Positions 1-9,462 of a DNA stretch of 64,000 bases are shown piece by piece. The DNA is taken from positions 1,178,001 through 1,242,000 of the forward strand of contig NZ_CP073346.1 in the NCBI RefSeq assembly GCF_024397895.1. The letters run 5' to 3'. Each line of letters opens with the position of its first letter. The stretch's first letter is position 1. Both the position numbers and the translations under genes were made by a program. The DNA is from Pseudomonas benzenivorans (GTDB taxonomy: Bacteria; Pseudomonadota; Gammaproteobacteria; Pseudomonadales; Pseudomonadaceae). The notes beneath the pieces were generated by a model. That model ran no database searches. It saw nothing but the letters and a program-made list of their open reading frames with translations, and was not told the DNA's origin.

Positions 1-152
1 GTGAAGCGCCGGAAGATGGCACCTACTACCTGCTGGTGGCGGCGGATGTGGAGAGCAGCGGCAAGGCCATCGTGATCGACGATGTGTGGGTCAACAATTC
101 GCCGCTGATGGCCGTGGAGACCGGCCTGAACGGCGCGCCTATGCTGGACTGA
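1..152 (+). CDS. C-terminal end of an unidentified protein (partial)
   Basis: An open frame enters from the left edge (first full codon at base 3) and ends at TGA 150-152, giving 49 residues that begin EAPEDGTYYLLVAADV and end NGAPMLD. The alternating hydrophobic pattern suggests beta strands, as in a secreted or surface beta-sandwich domain, but I do not recognise the family. Codon use is GC-rich like its neighbours. The start and most of the gene lie outside the window. Confidence 0.55.
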   Translation, partial: EAPEDGTYYLLVAADVESSGKAIVIDDVWVNNSPLMAVETGLNGAPMLD

Positions 153-282
153 CAGCTTCGCGGCAGCTGGGCGACCCGCTCGAGCTGCCGCCGATAGCCT
201 CTATCGAGACGAATGATTTCAGCTTTGCCCCTGCGCCCAATAGCCTGTGTGCCTGCCGTCAACGCCGTCCACAGGTACTCCG

Positions 283-537
283 ATGCACCGTCCGAATCGC
301 TTCGCCCTCGCCGGCCTCGTGCTGGCACTCGCCGGCTGCACAACCCCGCCACCGGCGGAGCGCCCCTACAGCGACGCCGAGATCAAGCAGTTCTCCCTCG
401 AACTGCTGAGCCGCAGCGGCCTGCCCTATGAAGACTACGAGCGAGTCCGCCGCGCCCTGATGAAGCCCGAGCGGCGGATGTCCAACACGATCCGCGATCT
501 CGACTCACTGCCCCCCACTGACCCGCGGCGCGGCTGA
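283..537 (+). CDS. small lipoprotein
   Basis: An 84-residue protein starting MHRPNRFALAG. A short basic N-terminus is followed by a hydrophobic stretch and the lipobox LALAGC at about residues 14-19, so it should be lipidated on the cysteine and anchored in the outer or inner membrane facing the periplasm. The mature part is short, charged and probably helical (SDAEIKQFSLELLSRSG). I chose the ATG at 283 because it places the basic residues directly before the hydrophobic core; an in-frame upstream ATG at 247 would add a non-signal-like extension. The function is unknown. It ends 13 bases from the convergent ABC operon. Confidence 0.7.
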   Translation: MHRPNRFALAGLVLALAGCTTPPPAERPYSDAEIKQFSLELLSRSGLPYEDYERVRRALMKPERRMSNTIRDLDSLPPTDPRRG

Positions 538-550
538 CGCCAGCCGCCCG

Positions 551-1747
551 CTATTCGCAGCGCAGCGCCTCCACCGGCTGCAGGCGCGCCGCCCGGCGGG
601 CCGGGGCAATGCCGGCGAACACACCGATCAACGCGGCCAAGAGCAATGCCAGCAGCAGGAACAGCGGCTGCAGGGCGAGGGGCAGCCCCGGCAACAGCAG
701 GTGCAACACAACCAGCAGCAATGCCATCAGCAGCAACCCCAGCACCCCGCCGAGCACGGACAGCAGCAACGCCTCGCCGAGAAACAGGCCGAGCACCTGC
801 CGCGGCGTGGCGCCGATGGCGCGCAGCAGGCCGATTTCCGCGGCGCGCTCGCCGACCGTGGTGGTCATGATGGTAAGGATGCCGACCGCGCCGACCAGCA
901 GGGAAATACCGCCGAGTGCGCCGATGGCCAGACTGAGGATGGCGAGGATACGGTCCAGGCTGCGCAGCATGTCGTCCTGGGTGGTGAGGCTGAAGTCCTC
1001 GTCGCCGTGGCGCTCGATCAGCAACCGGCGGATCTGTTCGCTGAGCGCCAGGGCCGTGGTCCCGCCATTGAACACCACGTTGATCTTCGCCAGGCCGCTG
1101 CGGTTGAACAGGTTTTCCGCCCAGTCCACCGGAATGTAGGCGATATCATCGATATCGAAGCCGAGCAGCCGGCCCTTCTCCTCCATCACGCCGATCACCC
1201 GGAAGCGCATCCCCCCGACACGCACCATCTGGCCCAACGGGTTGGCCGCCCCGAACAGCTCCTCGCGCAGGGTATGGCCGAGCACCACGTAGGGCGGCGA
1301 GCGCCCGTCGCGCGGCTCGGGCAGGAACTCTCCGAGGGCCAGGCGAAAGCGCCAGGCCTGGGCCATCTGGTGACCGCTGCCGAGGATGCCGATGCGCCGG
1401 TCGAGGCGGCCATACTGCACGTCGCCGTGGCCCTGGATGATCGGCACCACCGCCTCGACGTGGGGCAGTCGGCGCAGCGCATCGGCGTCGGCGATGCTCA
1501 GCGGGCGCACGCTGCCGAGCAGCCCGCCGAGGCCGGCGGTCTGGGTCAGGCCCGGGCGGACCGACACGTTACGCGTGCCGAACTGGGCGAAGTTGTCCTG
1601 CACATAGTCGCGCAGGCCCTCGCCGATGGCGGTGAGCAGCGCCACCGCGGCGATGCCGATGGCCACGCCGAGCAGGGTCAGCAGGCTGCGCAGCGGCCGG
1701 CTGAGCAGGGCCGAGCCCGTCAGCCGGAGCGCATCCTGCCAGTACAT
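551..1747 (-). CDS. ABC exporter permease, MacB/FtsX type (second permease)
   Basis: A 398-residue membrane protein of the MacB/LolCE/FtsX type VII ABC class: one N-terminal TM helix (about residues 17-40), a large periplasmic MacB core domain (about 45-260), then three C-terminal TM helices, the last ending near PARRAARLQPVEALRCE. The start MYWQDALRLTGS overlaps the stop of the preceding permease by one base (TGATG), showing translational coupling. It is the last gene of the operon adaptor-ATPase-permease-permease. With its partner it should form a heterodimeric mechanotransmission channel that pushes a periplasmic substrate through an outer-membrane factor not encoded here. The substrate is unknown. 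Confidence 0.85.
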   Translation of the reverse strand: MYWQDALRLTGSALLSRPLRSLLTLLGVAIGIAAVALLTAIGEGLRDYVQDNFAQFGTRNVSVRPGLTQTAGLGGLLGSVRPLSIADADALRRLPHVEAVVPIIQGHGDVQYGRLDRRIGILGSGHQMAQAWRFRLALGEFLPEPRDGRSPPYVVLGHTLREELFGAANPLGQMVRVGGMRFRVIGVMEEKGRLLGFDIDDIAYIPVDWAENLFNRSGLAKINVVFNGGTTALALSEQIRRLLIERHGDEDFSLTTQDDMLRSLDRILAILSLAIGALGGISLLVGAVGILTIMTTTVGERAAEIGLLRAIGATPRQVLGLFLGEALLLSVLGGVLGLLLMALLLVVLHLLLPGLPLALQPLFLLLALLLAALIGVFAGIAPARRAARLQPVEALRCE

Positions 1748-2960
1748 CAGCGGCCCCCGGCCAGCGGCCGCAGTGCCGCCACCGGCGCCAGGGCCGCGCC
1801 GCGACTGGCCGGCAGCCAGGCGAACAGCAGGGCGCAGGCCAGCGCCAGCGCCAGAGCACTGAGCCGCGCCCACCAGGGTGCGTAGAGCGGCAGCTGGAAG
1901 AGCAGGCGTGCAAGCCACAGCAGCAGCTCGCCGAGCAGCAGGCCGGCCAGGGCACCGCCCAGGGCCAACACAGCCGCCTCGCCGAGAAACAGCAGGCGCA
2001 CCTGTCCCGCCGTCGCGCCCAGGGCCTTGAGCAGGCCGATTTCGGCCGTACGCTGGCTGACCGATATCCAGGTGACGTTCATGATCAGGATGCCGGCCAC
2101 CAGCAGGCTGATGGCGGCGATCCCGCTCATCGCCAGGGTCAGGGCCGCGAGAATATCGGTGAAGGCGCCGAGCAGACTGCCCTGGCTGATCAAGGTGACA
2201 TCCTCGTCTCCACCATGACGATCCCTGAGGGTGGCGAGAATCTGCAGGCGGCTGCTGGCCATAAAGCGTGGCCCGCGGATCTCGGCGAACACCCGCAACA
2301 GCCCCTCGCGGTTGAACAGCGCCTGGGCATTGGCCAGCGGGATGATCACCAGTTCGTTGAAATCCATGCCGAAGGATTCGCCACGCGGCTCGAGGATGCC
2401 GATCACCCGAAAGCGCCGGTCACCGGCACGCAACCACTCGCCGAGCGCAGGCCCGGTGCCGAACAGCTCGCGGCGCAGTCCGGCGCCGATCACGCAGACC
2501 GCCTCGGCCTCGTCGAAGCCCAGCTCCGGCAACGGTCGTCCCTGGGCGACCCGCAGCCGGCGAATGGCGAAAAACTCGGAACTGGTACCCAGGGCCAGGG
2601 CCTCGCGACTGCGATTGCCGACGTTGACCTGCAGCTGCCCGGCCTGCTGCGGCGCGACCCGCCGCACATGGGGCAGGCGCGCGATCGCCCGGGCGTCCTG
2701 TGCGGTCAGATCCCGCGGCGACAGGCCGGTGATCGGCGGCATGCCGCCGGTGGTTTCGCTGCGTCCGGGGAGGATGATCAGGGTGTTGCGCCCCAGACTG
2801 GAGAACTCGTTGAGCACGAAGGCCCGCGCACCCTCACCGAGACCGGTGAGGAGGATCACCGCGACCACGCCGATGCCCACCGCCAGCAACAGCATCAGGC
2901 TGCGCGAACGATGCCCGCGCAAGGCGCCGAGCCACAGCTGCACGGCGTCCCCGGCGCGCA

Positions 2961-2961
<1 letters not shown>
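1747..2961 (-). CDS. ABC exporter permease, MacB/FtsX type (first permease)
   Basis: A 404-residue paralogue of the following permease with the same plan: N-terminal TM helix (about 20-42), periplasmic MacB core domain, three C-terminal TM helices and the closing motif PASRGAALAPVAALRPL. The start codon overlaps the ATPase stop by one base (TGATG), so the ATPase and both permeases are tightly coupled. Two different permeases suggest a heterodimer as in LolCE, rather than the MacB homodimer in which ATPase and permease are fused. Confidence 0.85.
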
Positions 2962-3640
<679 letters not shown>

Positions 3641-3644
<4 letters not shown>

Positions 3645-4792
3645 CGCCGCGGCTCCAACTGCTCGGCCGAGACCACCGCGATGCCATCCTTCAACCCTTC
3701 CTGGTCGAGACTGGCAAGAATCCGCTCCCCCTCCTGCAAGCCTCCGAGCACTTCGGTCCAGCGCCAGTTGGCCAGCCCGGTGTTCAGCGCCACCTCGCGC
3801 AGCATCCCGGTGTTGGGGTCGTAGCGCAGCACCCGGCGCCCCTCCAGCAGGGTCTCGGTGGGGATGCGCAAGCCCCCGGCGCTCTGCTCCAACAGAATCT
3901 CCACGTCGGCGCTGTAACCGGTCAGCAGCGCCACGTCGACCGGCAACTGGACGAAGCGCACCTCGACGTCGACGGTGCGCGCCTGCTTCTCCAGCTCGCG
4001 GACGAAGGGCGCGATGCGGCTCACCTGGCCGGTGAAGGAGCGTCCACGGAAGGCATCGAGACTGATGCGCACCGGCATGCCGATGCGCACGCGACCGGCG
4101 TCGACCTCGTCGATTGGCGCGTCCACGTAGAGGCAGCTGTCGTCGATCAGGTCCACCGCCGGCGGTGTCGGGATGCCCGGCGGCGACGGGGTGACGAACT
4201 CGCCGAGTTCACCGTTGATCTGCGCCACTATGCCGGAGAACGGCGCGCGCAGATTGGCCTGGTCGAGCAAGGCGCGCTGCAGCGCCAGGTTGGCATCGGC
4301 CTCACGGATCAGCGCGTCGCTGGAGCTGCAAACCATCTGCGCCAGGCGCGCGCGGGTCTCGGCCTGGTCCAGGCGGTCGGCGGCCAGGAGCTTGCGCGCG
4401 GCCAGGCGCTCCAGGCGCTTGAAATCGCGCTGATCGAGCTTGGCCTGGCGACAGGCCTGCTCGCGGGCATTGCGCTTGGCCTCCAGGCGCGCCTCGGCCT
4501 CCTGCACCCGGGCCTGACGATCATCCTGACGCAGCCGCATCAGCACCTGGCCCTGTTTCACCGACTGGCCCTCGTCGACCAGCAGTTCGCTGACCTGGCC
4601 GCCAATATTGAATGACAGACGCGAACGCCGGCAGGACTTCAGGGTTCCGGCCCGGGTATTGGCCACCAGCGTCTCCACCGGGCCCCGCTCCACTGCCACC
4701 AACTGCACAGGCATGGGCTGGGGGCGGTTCCACCACCAACCAAACGCCAGAAAACAGGCGAGTACAACTAGGCTGATCGATAGACTACGCAT
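3641..4792 (-). CDS. periplasmic adaptor of ABC exporter, HlyD/MacA family
   Basis: A 383-residue membrane-fusion protein and first gene of the exporter operon. One N-terminal TM anchor (about 5-19) is followed by a lipoyl half-motif, a long alpha-helical hairpin (about 95-180, rich in A, R, E and Q), the second lipoyl half (LRAPFSGIVAQIN) and beta-barrel and membrane-proximal domains. It should link the inner-membrane ABC unit to a TolC-like outer-membrane channel encoded elsewhere. The promoter should lie between 4793 and 5081. Confidence 0.88.
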
Positions 4793-5081
4793 AGGTGCCT
4801 CTATTTTGACACTGGCTTCTTGAGCCTAGGACAGCCCCTCGTAGATGCAACGAGGCATTTCTGCTGTTGGTCGCCTGATAACCGTTCTTAGTCCGGTTGA
4901 GCCATAGGGCCGCCCCAGGCTGCGCGCTGGCCCCGGCCGCCCTGGGCGAGGCGAGCGCGCATGGCGGCGCTCCGTTCGATTCGGAGGCGCAGAAGCGCGC
5001 GCCCCTTCAGTGCCGGCAGTGAGGTCCGAGGGATGATCAACCCTTGCGTGGAAGCCGCCGTGCGCGGCCGCGCCGAGTCGC

Positions 5082-5954
5082 CTAGAGCAGGGTCTTGGCG
5101 GCCAGGGTCGCACCGACGCCGATCAGCAGAATCGCCAGTACGGCCACGGCGGCCGGCAACAGACCCTTCAGTCGTGATCCAGGGGCACCGGGTGGCGGCT
5201 CGGCCTGCGCCAGCGGCCGGGGCGCGGCTGCACCGCGTAGCGGGTTGAGCGTGCTGGCGGCGGAGCTGGCGGGCTTGCCCTTGAGGGGTTTGGGCAGATC
5301 GAGGGCGCGCATGAACAGGGTCGCATCCTCTTCCTCGGCCGGCGCCACGGCGACCTTGGGACCTATCACCAGCAGGCTGACCGAGCCCATCTTCAACTGG
5401 TCGCCTGGCTGCAGCACCGCCGTCGTCACCCTCTGCTGGTTGACCCTCACGCCGTTGGCCGAGGCCAGGTCCTTTACCTCCAGCACATCGTCCTTGAGGA
5501 AAAACTCGCAATGGCGGCGCGACAGCTCCAGGTCGCTGAAACTCATCTCGCACCTGGCGGAACGGCCGAAGGTCATCGAGCCATGGATGTGGAACTTCTT
5601 GCCCTCGTGCTCCCCCTTGATCACCTGGAGAAACCAGCGCGGCGCCGTTTCGGCCTTGCTCCGGGCCGTCGCCGGGTCGAGCAGCAGCAACTCCAAAGCC
5701 CCCAGGCGCACCCGGTCGTTGGCACGCAGCTGGTAGCGTGCCCCGATGCGCTCTTCATTGACGAAGGTGCCGACCTGGGTACCGCAGTCGGTGAGGTAGT
5801 AGTAGCCGTGATCCAGACGCACCTCGGCATGGAAGGCGGCGATCAGGGGATCGTCCAGCACCAGGTTGTTTCGACTGTCGTGGCCGATAGTGAAACGCTC
5901 GTCCGCCAGCCAGATAGGTGCCTGACGGTTGTCGCCGAAATGAACTCTGAGCAT
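5082..5954 (-). CDS. double FHA-domain membrane protein
   Basis: A 290-residue protein with two forkhead-associated domains. FHA-1 (about 20-90) carries GHDSRNN and a GTFVNEERI end; FHA-2 (about 125-195) carries FGRSARCEMSF, LSRRHCEF and SANGVRVN, with the Arg, Ser and His/Asn positions that bind phosphothreonine. A Pro/Ala linker leads to one C-terminal TM helix (about 268-288) ending in a short cytoplasmic or periplasmic tail. The ATG at 5954 opens directly with the first FHA strand; the long N-terminal extension possible upstream is not protein-like. It is downstream of the kinase and phosphatase genes on the same strand, so it is the likely phosphopeptide reader of that system. Confidence 0.85.
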   Translation of the reverse strand: MLRVHFGDNRQAPIWLADERFTIGHDSRNNLVLDDPLIAAFHAEVRLDHGYYYLTDCGTQVGTFVNEERIGARYQLRANDRVRLGALELLLLDPATARSKAETAPRWFLQVIKGEHEGKKFHIHGSMTFGRSARCEMSFSDLELSRRHCEFFLKDDVLEVKDLASANGVRVNQQRVTTAVLQPGDQLKMGSVSLLVIGPKVAVAPAEEEDATLFMRALDLPKPLKGKPASSAASTLNPLRGAAAPRPLAQAEPPPGAPGSRLKGLLPAAVAVLAILLIGVGATLAAKTLL

Positions 5955-6027
5955 GTGCCGTGCTGCCTCGAGAAAGACCCTGAGCCGATGGGACGCCACG
6001 CAGTGCGCAGGCCTGGTCGCCGACCGC

Positions 6028-7560
6028 TCACCGATTGAAGATGTTGTTCCACAGCCGTTTGATCGGATTCTGGCTACCCTGCTGCGGCGCTTGCGCGCTC
6101 CGCTGACGAGGCGCCGCTGCCGGCGCGCGCGGCGCCTGAGCCAGGCGCACCCGCCGATCGTGATCGTCATAGAGTTTTAGCAGGGTTTCGTTGGCTGGCT
6201 CGACCTCCAGCCCCTGCTTGATGTGTTCCAGCGCCAGCGCAGGCTCACGCCGGGCGTAGGCCCGCTCGCTCAGCTCGATGAAGCGCTGCACCACACGGTC
6301 CAGGCCGGCGAGGGCCAGCAGGTTATCCGCTTCCCAGGTCAGCACACGGCGAAAATAAAAGGTCGCGCTGTCATCTTCGGGCAGCAACAGGCGGTTCTCC
6401 GCCATGCGTTGTTCGGCCAGCGCCAGGTCGCTGGCGATGTGGGCCTGCAGCACTCGCTGCAAACCATCCAGGGCCTGGGCATTGTCCGCGTCCAGGGCCA
6501 GGGCCTGGCGGAAGAAGTAGTCGGCATTGTCCTGGTGCGGCGCGAGCAACTGACCTTCGACCAGGCGCTGCTCCGCTCGGGCCAGGAAATCGGCCAGCTG
6601 CATCTGCCGGTAGCCGAAATATCCGGCACTGCCCGCCCCGACCAACAGCAGCATGCCGAGCAGCGCCCAGACCAGCAGCGGGCGCCGAGCGCTCACGGAT
6701 TCGCCGCCCCGTGCAGGGCCTGGCCTGAGCGCCGGCGCTCGGCGGGTGCTCTCGGTGTCGTCCTCGGACAGCTCGTCAAGACTCGCCAGCAATACCCGGC
6801 AATCGTCGAAGCGCTCGTCCGGGTCCTTGGCCAGCATGCGCGCCAGCAACCACTGAAAGTCCTCCAGCGCTGGCGACAGCTGCGGCAACTCCATCTGCAG
6901 GTGGTTCATCACGGTCTGGGTGTAGTTGGCGCCGCGAAAGGGATTACTACCAGTGAGCATCTCCAGCAGGATCACGCCGAGACTGTAGATGTCGCTGCGC
7001 GCGTCCAGCGGCTGGCACTGGGCCTGCTCGGGGCTGCTATAGGCGGGACTGCCGACGGCAATTCCCACCTGGGTGAGGTCTTGATCGAAGCTGACCTCCT
7101 TGGCCACGCCGAAATCGGTGAGTACGGCGGTGCCGTCTTCACGAAAGAGGATATTGGCCGGCTTGATGTCCCGGTGCACCAACCCGCTGTCGTGGACCAC
7201 GGCTAGGGCGCTGGCGATCTGCCGGACAATGCGCAGCGCCTGGAGCGGTTCGAACTGCTGCCCCTTGTGCTGGGCCAGGTCGCCGCCGGGGACGAACTCC
7301 ATCGCCAGGTAGTGGCGACCGTCGGCGAGCCGGTCGATGTCGTGGATGGTGATGATCGAGGGGTGATGCAGCGAGGCCAGCAGGTGGCCTTCCCTGATAA
7401 AGCGCTGGCTGAACGCCTGATCGTCGGCGCTGAGCAGCACCTTCACCGCCACCTTGCGATGCAGCGACAACTGGGTGGCCAGGTAGACCTCGGCCATGCC
7501 GCCCTTGCCGAGGCGGCCATGCACGCGGTAACCGGGAATCTCGAGCAATGCTTCGGTCAT
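6028..7560 (-). CDS. transmembrane Ser/Thr protein kinase with C-terminal repeat domain
   Basis: A 510-residue Hanks-type kinase. The glycine loop GKGGMAEV (residues 18-25), the Lys in VAVKVLL (Lys40), the catalytic loop VHRDIKPAN, the DFG motif in LTDFGVAKE and a PASP-like segment AYSSPEQ are all intact. A TM helix at about 293-315 separates the cytoplasmic kinase from about 190 residues of periplasmic TPR-like helical repeats, recognisable by repeated LALDADNAQAL-type units, which probably form the sensor. It lies between the PP2C gene (24 bases upstream) and the FHA gene. Related kinases occur in type VI secretion clusters, but none of those genes is here. Confidence 0.9.
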   Translation of the reverse strand: MTEALLEIPGYRVHGRLGKGGMAEVYLATQLSLHRKVAVKVLLSADDQAFSQRFIREGHLLASLHHPSIITIHDIDRLADGRHYLAMEFVPGGDLAQHKGQQFEPLQALRIVRQIASALAVVHDSGLVHRDIKPANILFREDGTAVLTDFGVAKEVSFDQDLTQVGIAVGSPAYSSPEQAQCQPLDARSDIYSLGVILLEMLTGSNPFRGANYTQTVMNHLQMELPQLSPALEDFQWLLARMLAKDPDERFDDCRVLLASLDELSEDDTESTRRAPALRPGPARGGESVSARRPLLVWALLGMLLLVGAGSAGYFGYRQMQLADFLARAEQRLVEGQLLAPHQDNADYFFRQALALDADNAQALDGLQRVLQAHIASDLALAEQRMAENRLLLPEDDSATFYFRRVLTWEADNLLALAGLDRVVQRFIELSERAYARREPALALEHIKQGLEVEPANETLLKLYDDHDRRVRLAQAPRAPAAAPRQRSAQAPQQGSQNPIKRLWNNIFNR

Positions 7561-7583
7561 GGCGATGGTCGGCTATCCAGTGG

Positions 7584-8375
7584 TCAGGATTTCAAGGGTT
7601 TGAACAATCTGCTGAGAAATCCGCGCGGGCGTTCGACCGCGGCCGGCCCGGTGGGACTGCCGCCCAGCACGATGCAGGAAATATTGTCACGCCCCCCCTG
7701 GTGATTGGCCTGGGCGATCAACGCGGCCACCAGTTCATCCAGGGTAGCCGCGGCGGCGCACTGCTGCTGAATCTGCCCGTCGTCCAGCTCGCCGGTCAGG
7801 CCATCACTGCACAGCAGCAGCAGCTCGTGCGGCTGCAACCGGCCCTGCAGCAGGCCGACCTCCAGGCTCTGATCCTCACGCCCCAGGCACTGGAAGATCA
7901 CCCCACGCTGGGGATGGCAGCGCGCCTCGGCCTCGCTCATCTCGCCGGCATCGATCATCGCCTGAACCCAGCTGTGATCGTGCGTCAGGGGCTCGATGGC
8001 ATCGGCGTCGACGCGGTAGGCGCGGCTATCGCCGACCCAGGCAATCTGGTAATCGGCGCCGCGACACTGCACGGCGACCAGGGTGGTACCCATGCCACGG
8101 CACTCGGCGTCGGCCTCGGCGGCCGCCAGCACGGCGGCATTGGCCGCATGCACCGCCGCGCTCAGCTCAAGTCCCTCGACGCTGGCGGCGCGCAGCGCCT
8201 GCAGGGCCAGGGCACTGGCCACCTCGCCGCGCCGGTGGCCGCCCATGCCGTCGGCGACCGCCCACAGGCCAAGCTCGGGGCAACAGAGCACGGCGTCTTC
8301 GTTGTGACCGCGTACCTGGCCGACGACGGTATCCGCTGCATACACCAGGGGCTGTAGATTCGCTGTCATCGACAT
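7584..8375 (-). CDS. PP2C-family Ser/Thr protein phosphatase
   Basis: A 263-residue soluble phosphatase of the bacterial Stp/PppA class. Metal-binding motifs are visible: RGHNEDA near the N-terminus, VADGMGGHRRGE, WVGDSRAYRV, LLCSDGLTG and the closing GGRDNISCIV. It should remove phosphate from targets of the adjacent kinase. The start used is the ATG at 8375, about 11 bases after a GAGGGGG ribosome-binding site; ATG 8369 is an alternative. It is the first gene of the phosphatase-kinase-FHA group. Confidence 0.9.
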   Translation of the reverse strand: MSMTANLQPLVYAADTVVGQVRGHNEDAVLCCPELGLWAVADGMGGHRRGEVASALALQALRAASVEGLELSAAVHAANAAVLAAAEADAECRGMGTTLVAVQCRGADYQIAWVGDSRAYRVDADAIEPLTHDHSWVQAMIDAGEMSEAEARCHPQRGVIFQCLGREDQSLEVGLLQGRLQPHELLLLCSDGLTGELDDGQIQQQCAAAATLDELVAALIAQANHQGGRDNISCIVLGGSPTGPAAVERPRGFLSRLFKPLKS

Positions 8376-8697
8376 GCCTGCTGCCACCCCCTCATGGATC
8401 GAACACCGAATACAGACCATAGCGTGGATGATGCGACGACACCGCCACGGCTGTCACCGGTTCGGCCGACTATTCCCGCGAAGTGTTAACCAGTCGAACC
8501 GCCCCCGTCCTGCACCGGACAGGCGGCGCGCATGCGCGCCCATGGCCCGCGCCAGAGGTCGACCAACCGGCTATTCTTAAGCTGACGCTGACGGCTGTCA
8601 GTTCATGCAGGCTCATGCAGCCTGGGAGGTGGGAGTGACCTGGAAAGCAATCATCCTGGCGAAATCGTCGACCACTTCTTAGCGTGAGATAACGATC

Positions 8698-8829
8698 ATG
8701 AGCAAAGGTTTGGATGCGAAGAAACAAGGGAAGAAAAAGCCGCTGAAGAGCGCCCACGAAAAGCGCATGGCCAAGAAGGACAAGCGCGCGGGCAAGGGCC
8801 TGCTGGGCAGCCACTCGGCCAACTCCTGA
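8698..8829 (+). CDS. lysine-rich 43-residue protein
   Basis: A small gene starting MSKGLDAKKQGKKKPL and ending GSHSANS. About a third of its residues are Lys or Arg, and it is predicted to be disordered or helical and possibly nucleic-acid binding. I call it a gene because it opens with ATG, has a strong charge bias and uses GC-rich codons, and because similar short Lys-rich proteins occur in pseudomonads (from memory). No clear Shine-Dalgarno is seen beyond a GTGAGAT 6-12 bases upstream. The function is unknown. Confidence 0.6.
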   Translation: MSKGLDAKKQGKKKPLKSAHEKRMAKKDKRAGKGLLGSHSANS

Positions 8830-8890
8830 ACCCACCGCCCAGCGCAGACCAGGCGTCTGTCGCTGGGCCCCCAACCCCCACCACGGACCC

Positions 8891-9325
8891 ATGCCCGATC
8901 TGCAGTTCTGCGCCTTACCGACTCAACTCACGCCGCTGGCCGACAAGTTCTATCGCAGCCATCGCTCGCCCATGCGCCCGCGCCAGCAGGACAGGGTATG
9001 GGTGGCCCGACAGCAGGATATTCTCGCCGCGCTGTGCCTGCGCCCCGTTGCCGGCGGTCAGTGGCTGACCAGCCTGTTCGTCGCGCCACAGCACCGTCGA
9101 CAAGGACTGGGCCGCCAGTTGGTCGAACGAGCCCTGGCCAGCGCCGAGGGTCCCACCTGGCTGTTCTGCCACCCGGAATTGCACCCCTTCTATCAACCGC
9201 TGGGCTTCAGCAGCCACGCTTGCCTGCCAACGGAGCTCAGTGAGCGCCTGCAGCGCTACCAGCGGCACAAGGCCCTGATCGCCCTCGCGCACGGCGCCGA
9301 CATCGACTGCCCCACGCAGCGATGA
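8891..9325 (+). CDS. GNAT-family N-acetyltransferase
   Basis: A 144-residue single-domain GNAT protein. The acetyl-CoA pyrophosphate loop is visible as VAPQHRRQGLGRQLVERAL (about 68-86), preceded by the beta-4 strand WLTSLF and followed by WLFCHPEL and the typical FYQPLGF motif. The substrate is unknown. It stands alone between the Lys-rich gene and the diguanylate cyclase, same strand as both. Confidence 0.82.
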   Translation: MPDLQFCALPTQLTPLADKFYRSHRSPMRPRQQDRVWVARQQDILAALCLRPVAGGQWLTSLFVAPQHRRQGLGRQLVERALASAEGPTWLFCHPELHPFYQPLGFSSHACLPTELSERLQRYQRHKALIALAHGADIDCPTQR

Positions 9326-9462
9326 TGGCGGGATTCCCTGCAAAAGCGTGCAGCAACCCGCCTCCATAATGGCACTTTGCCCGGAATTGCTCCTTGCCAG
9401 ATCGGGGCAAAGCTCTGCATGCTTGACCGGCCTTTAGCCCATTAAAAATAAAAGTACCGGCT

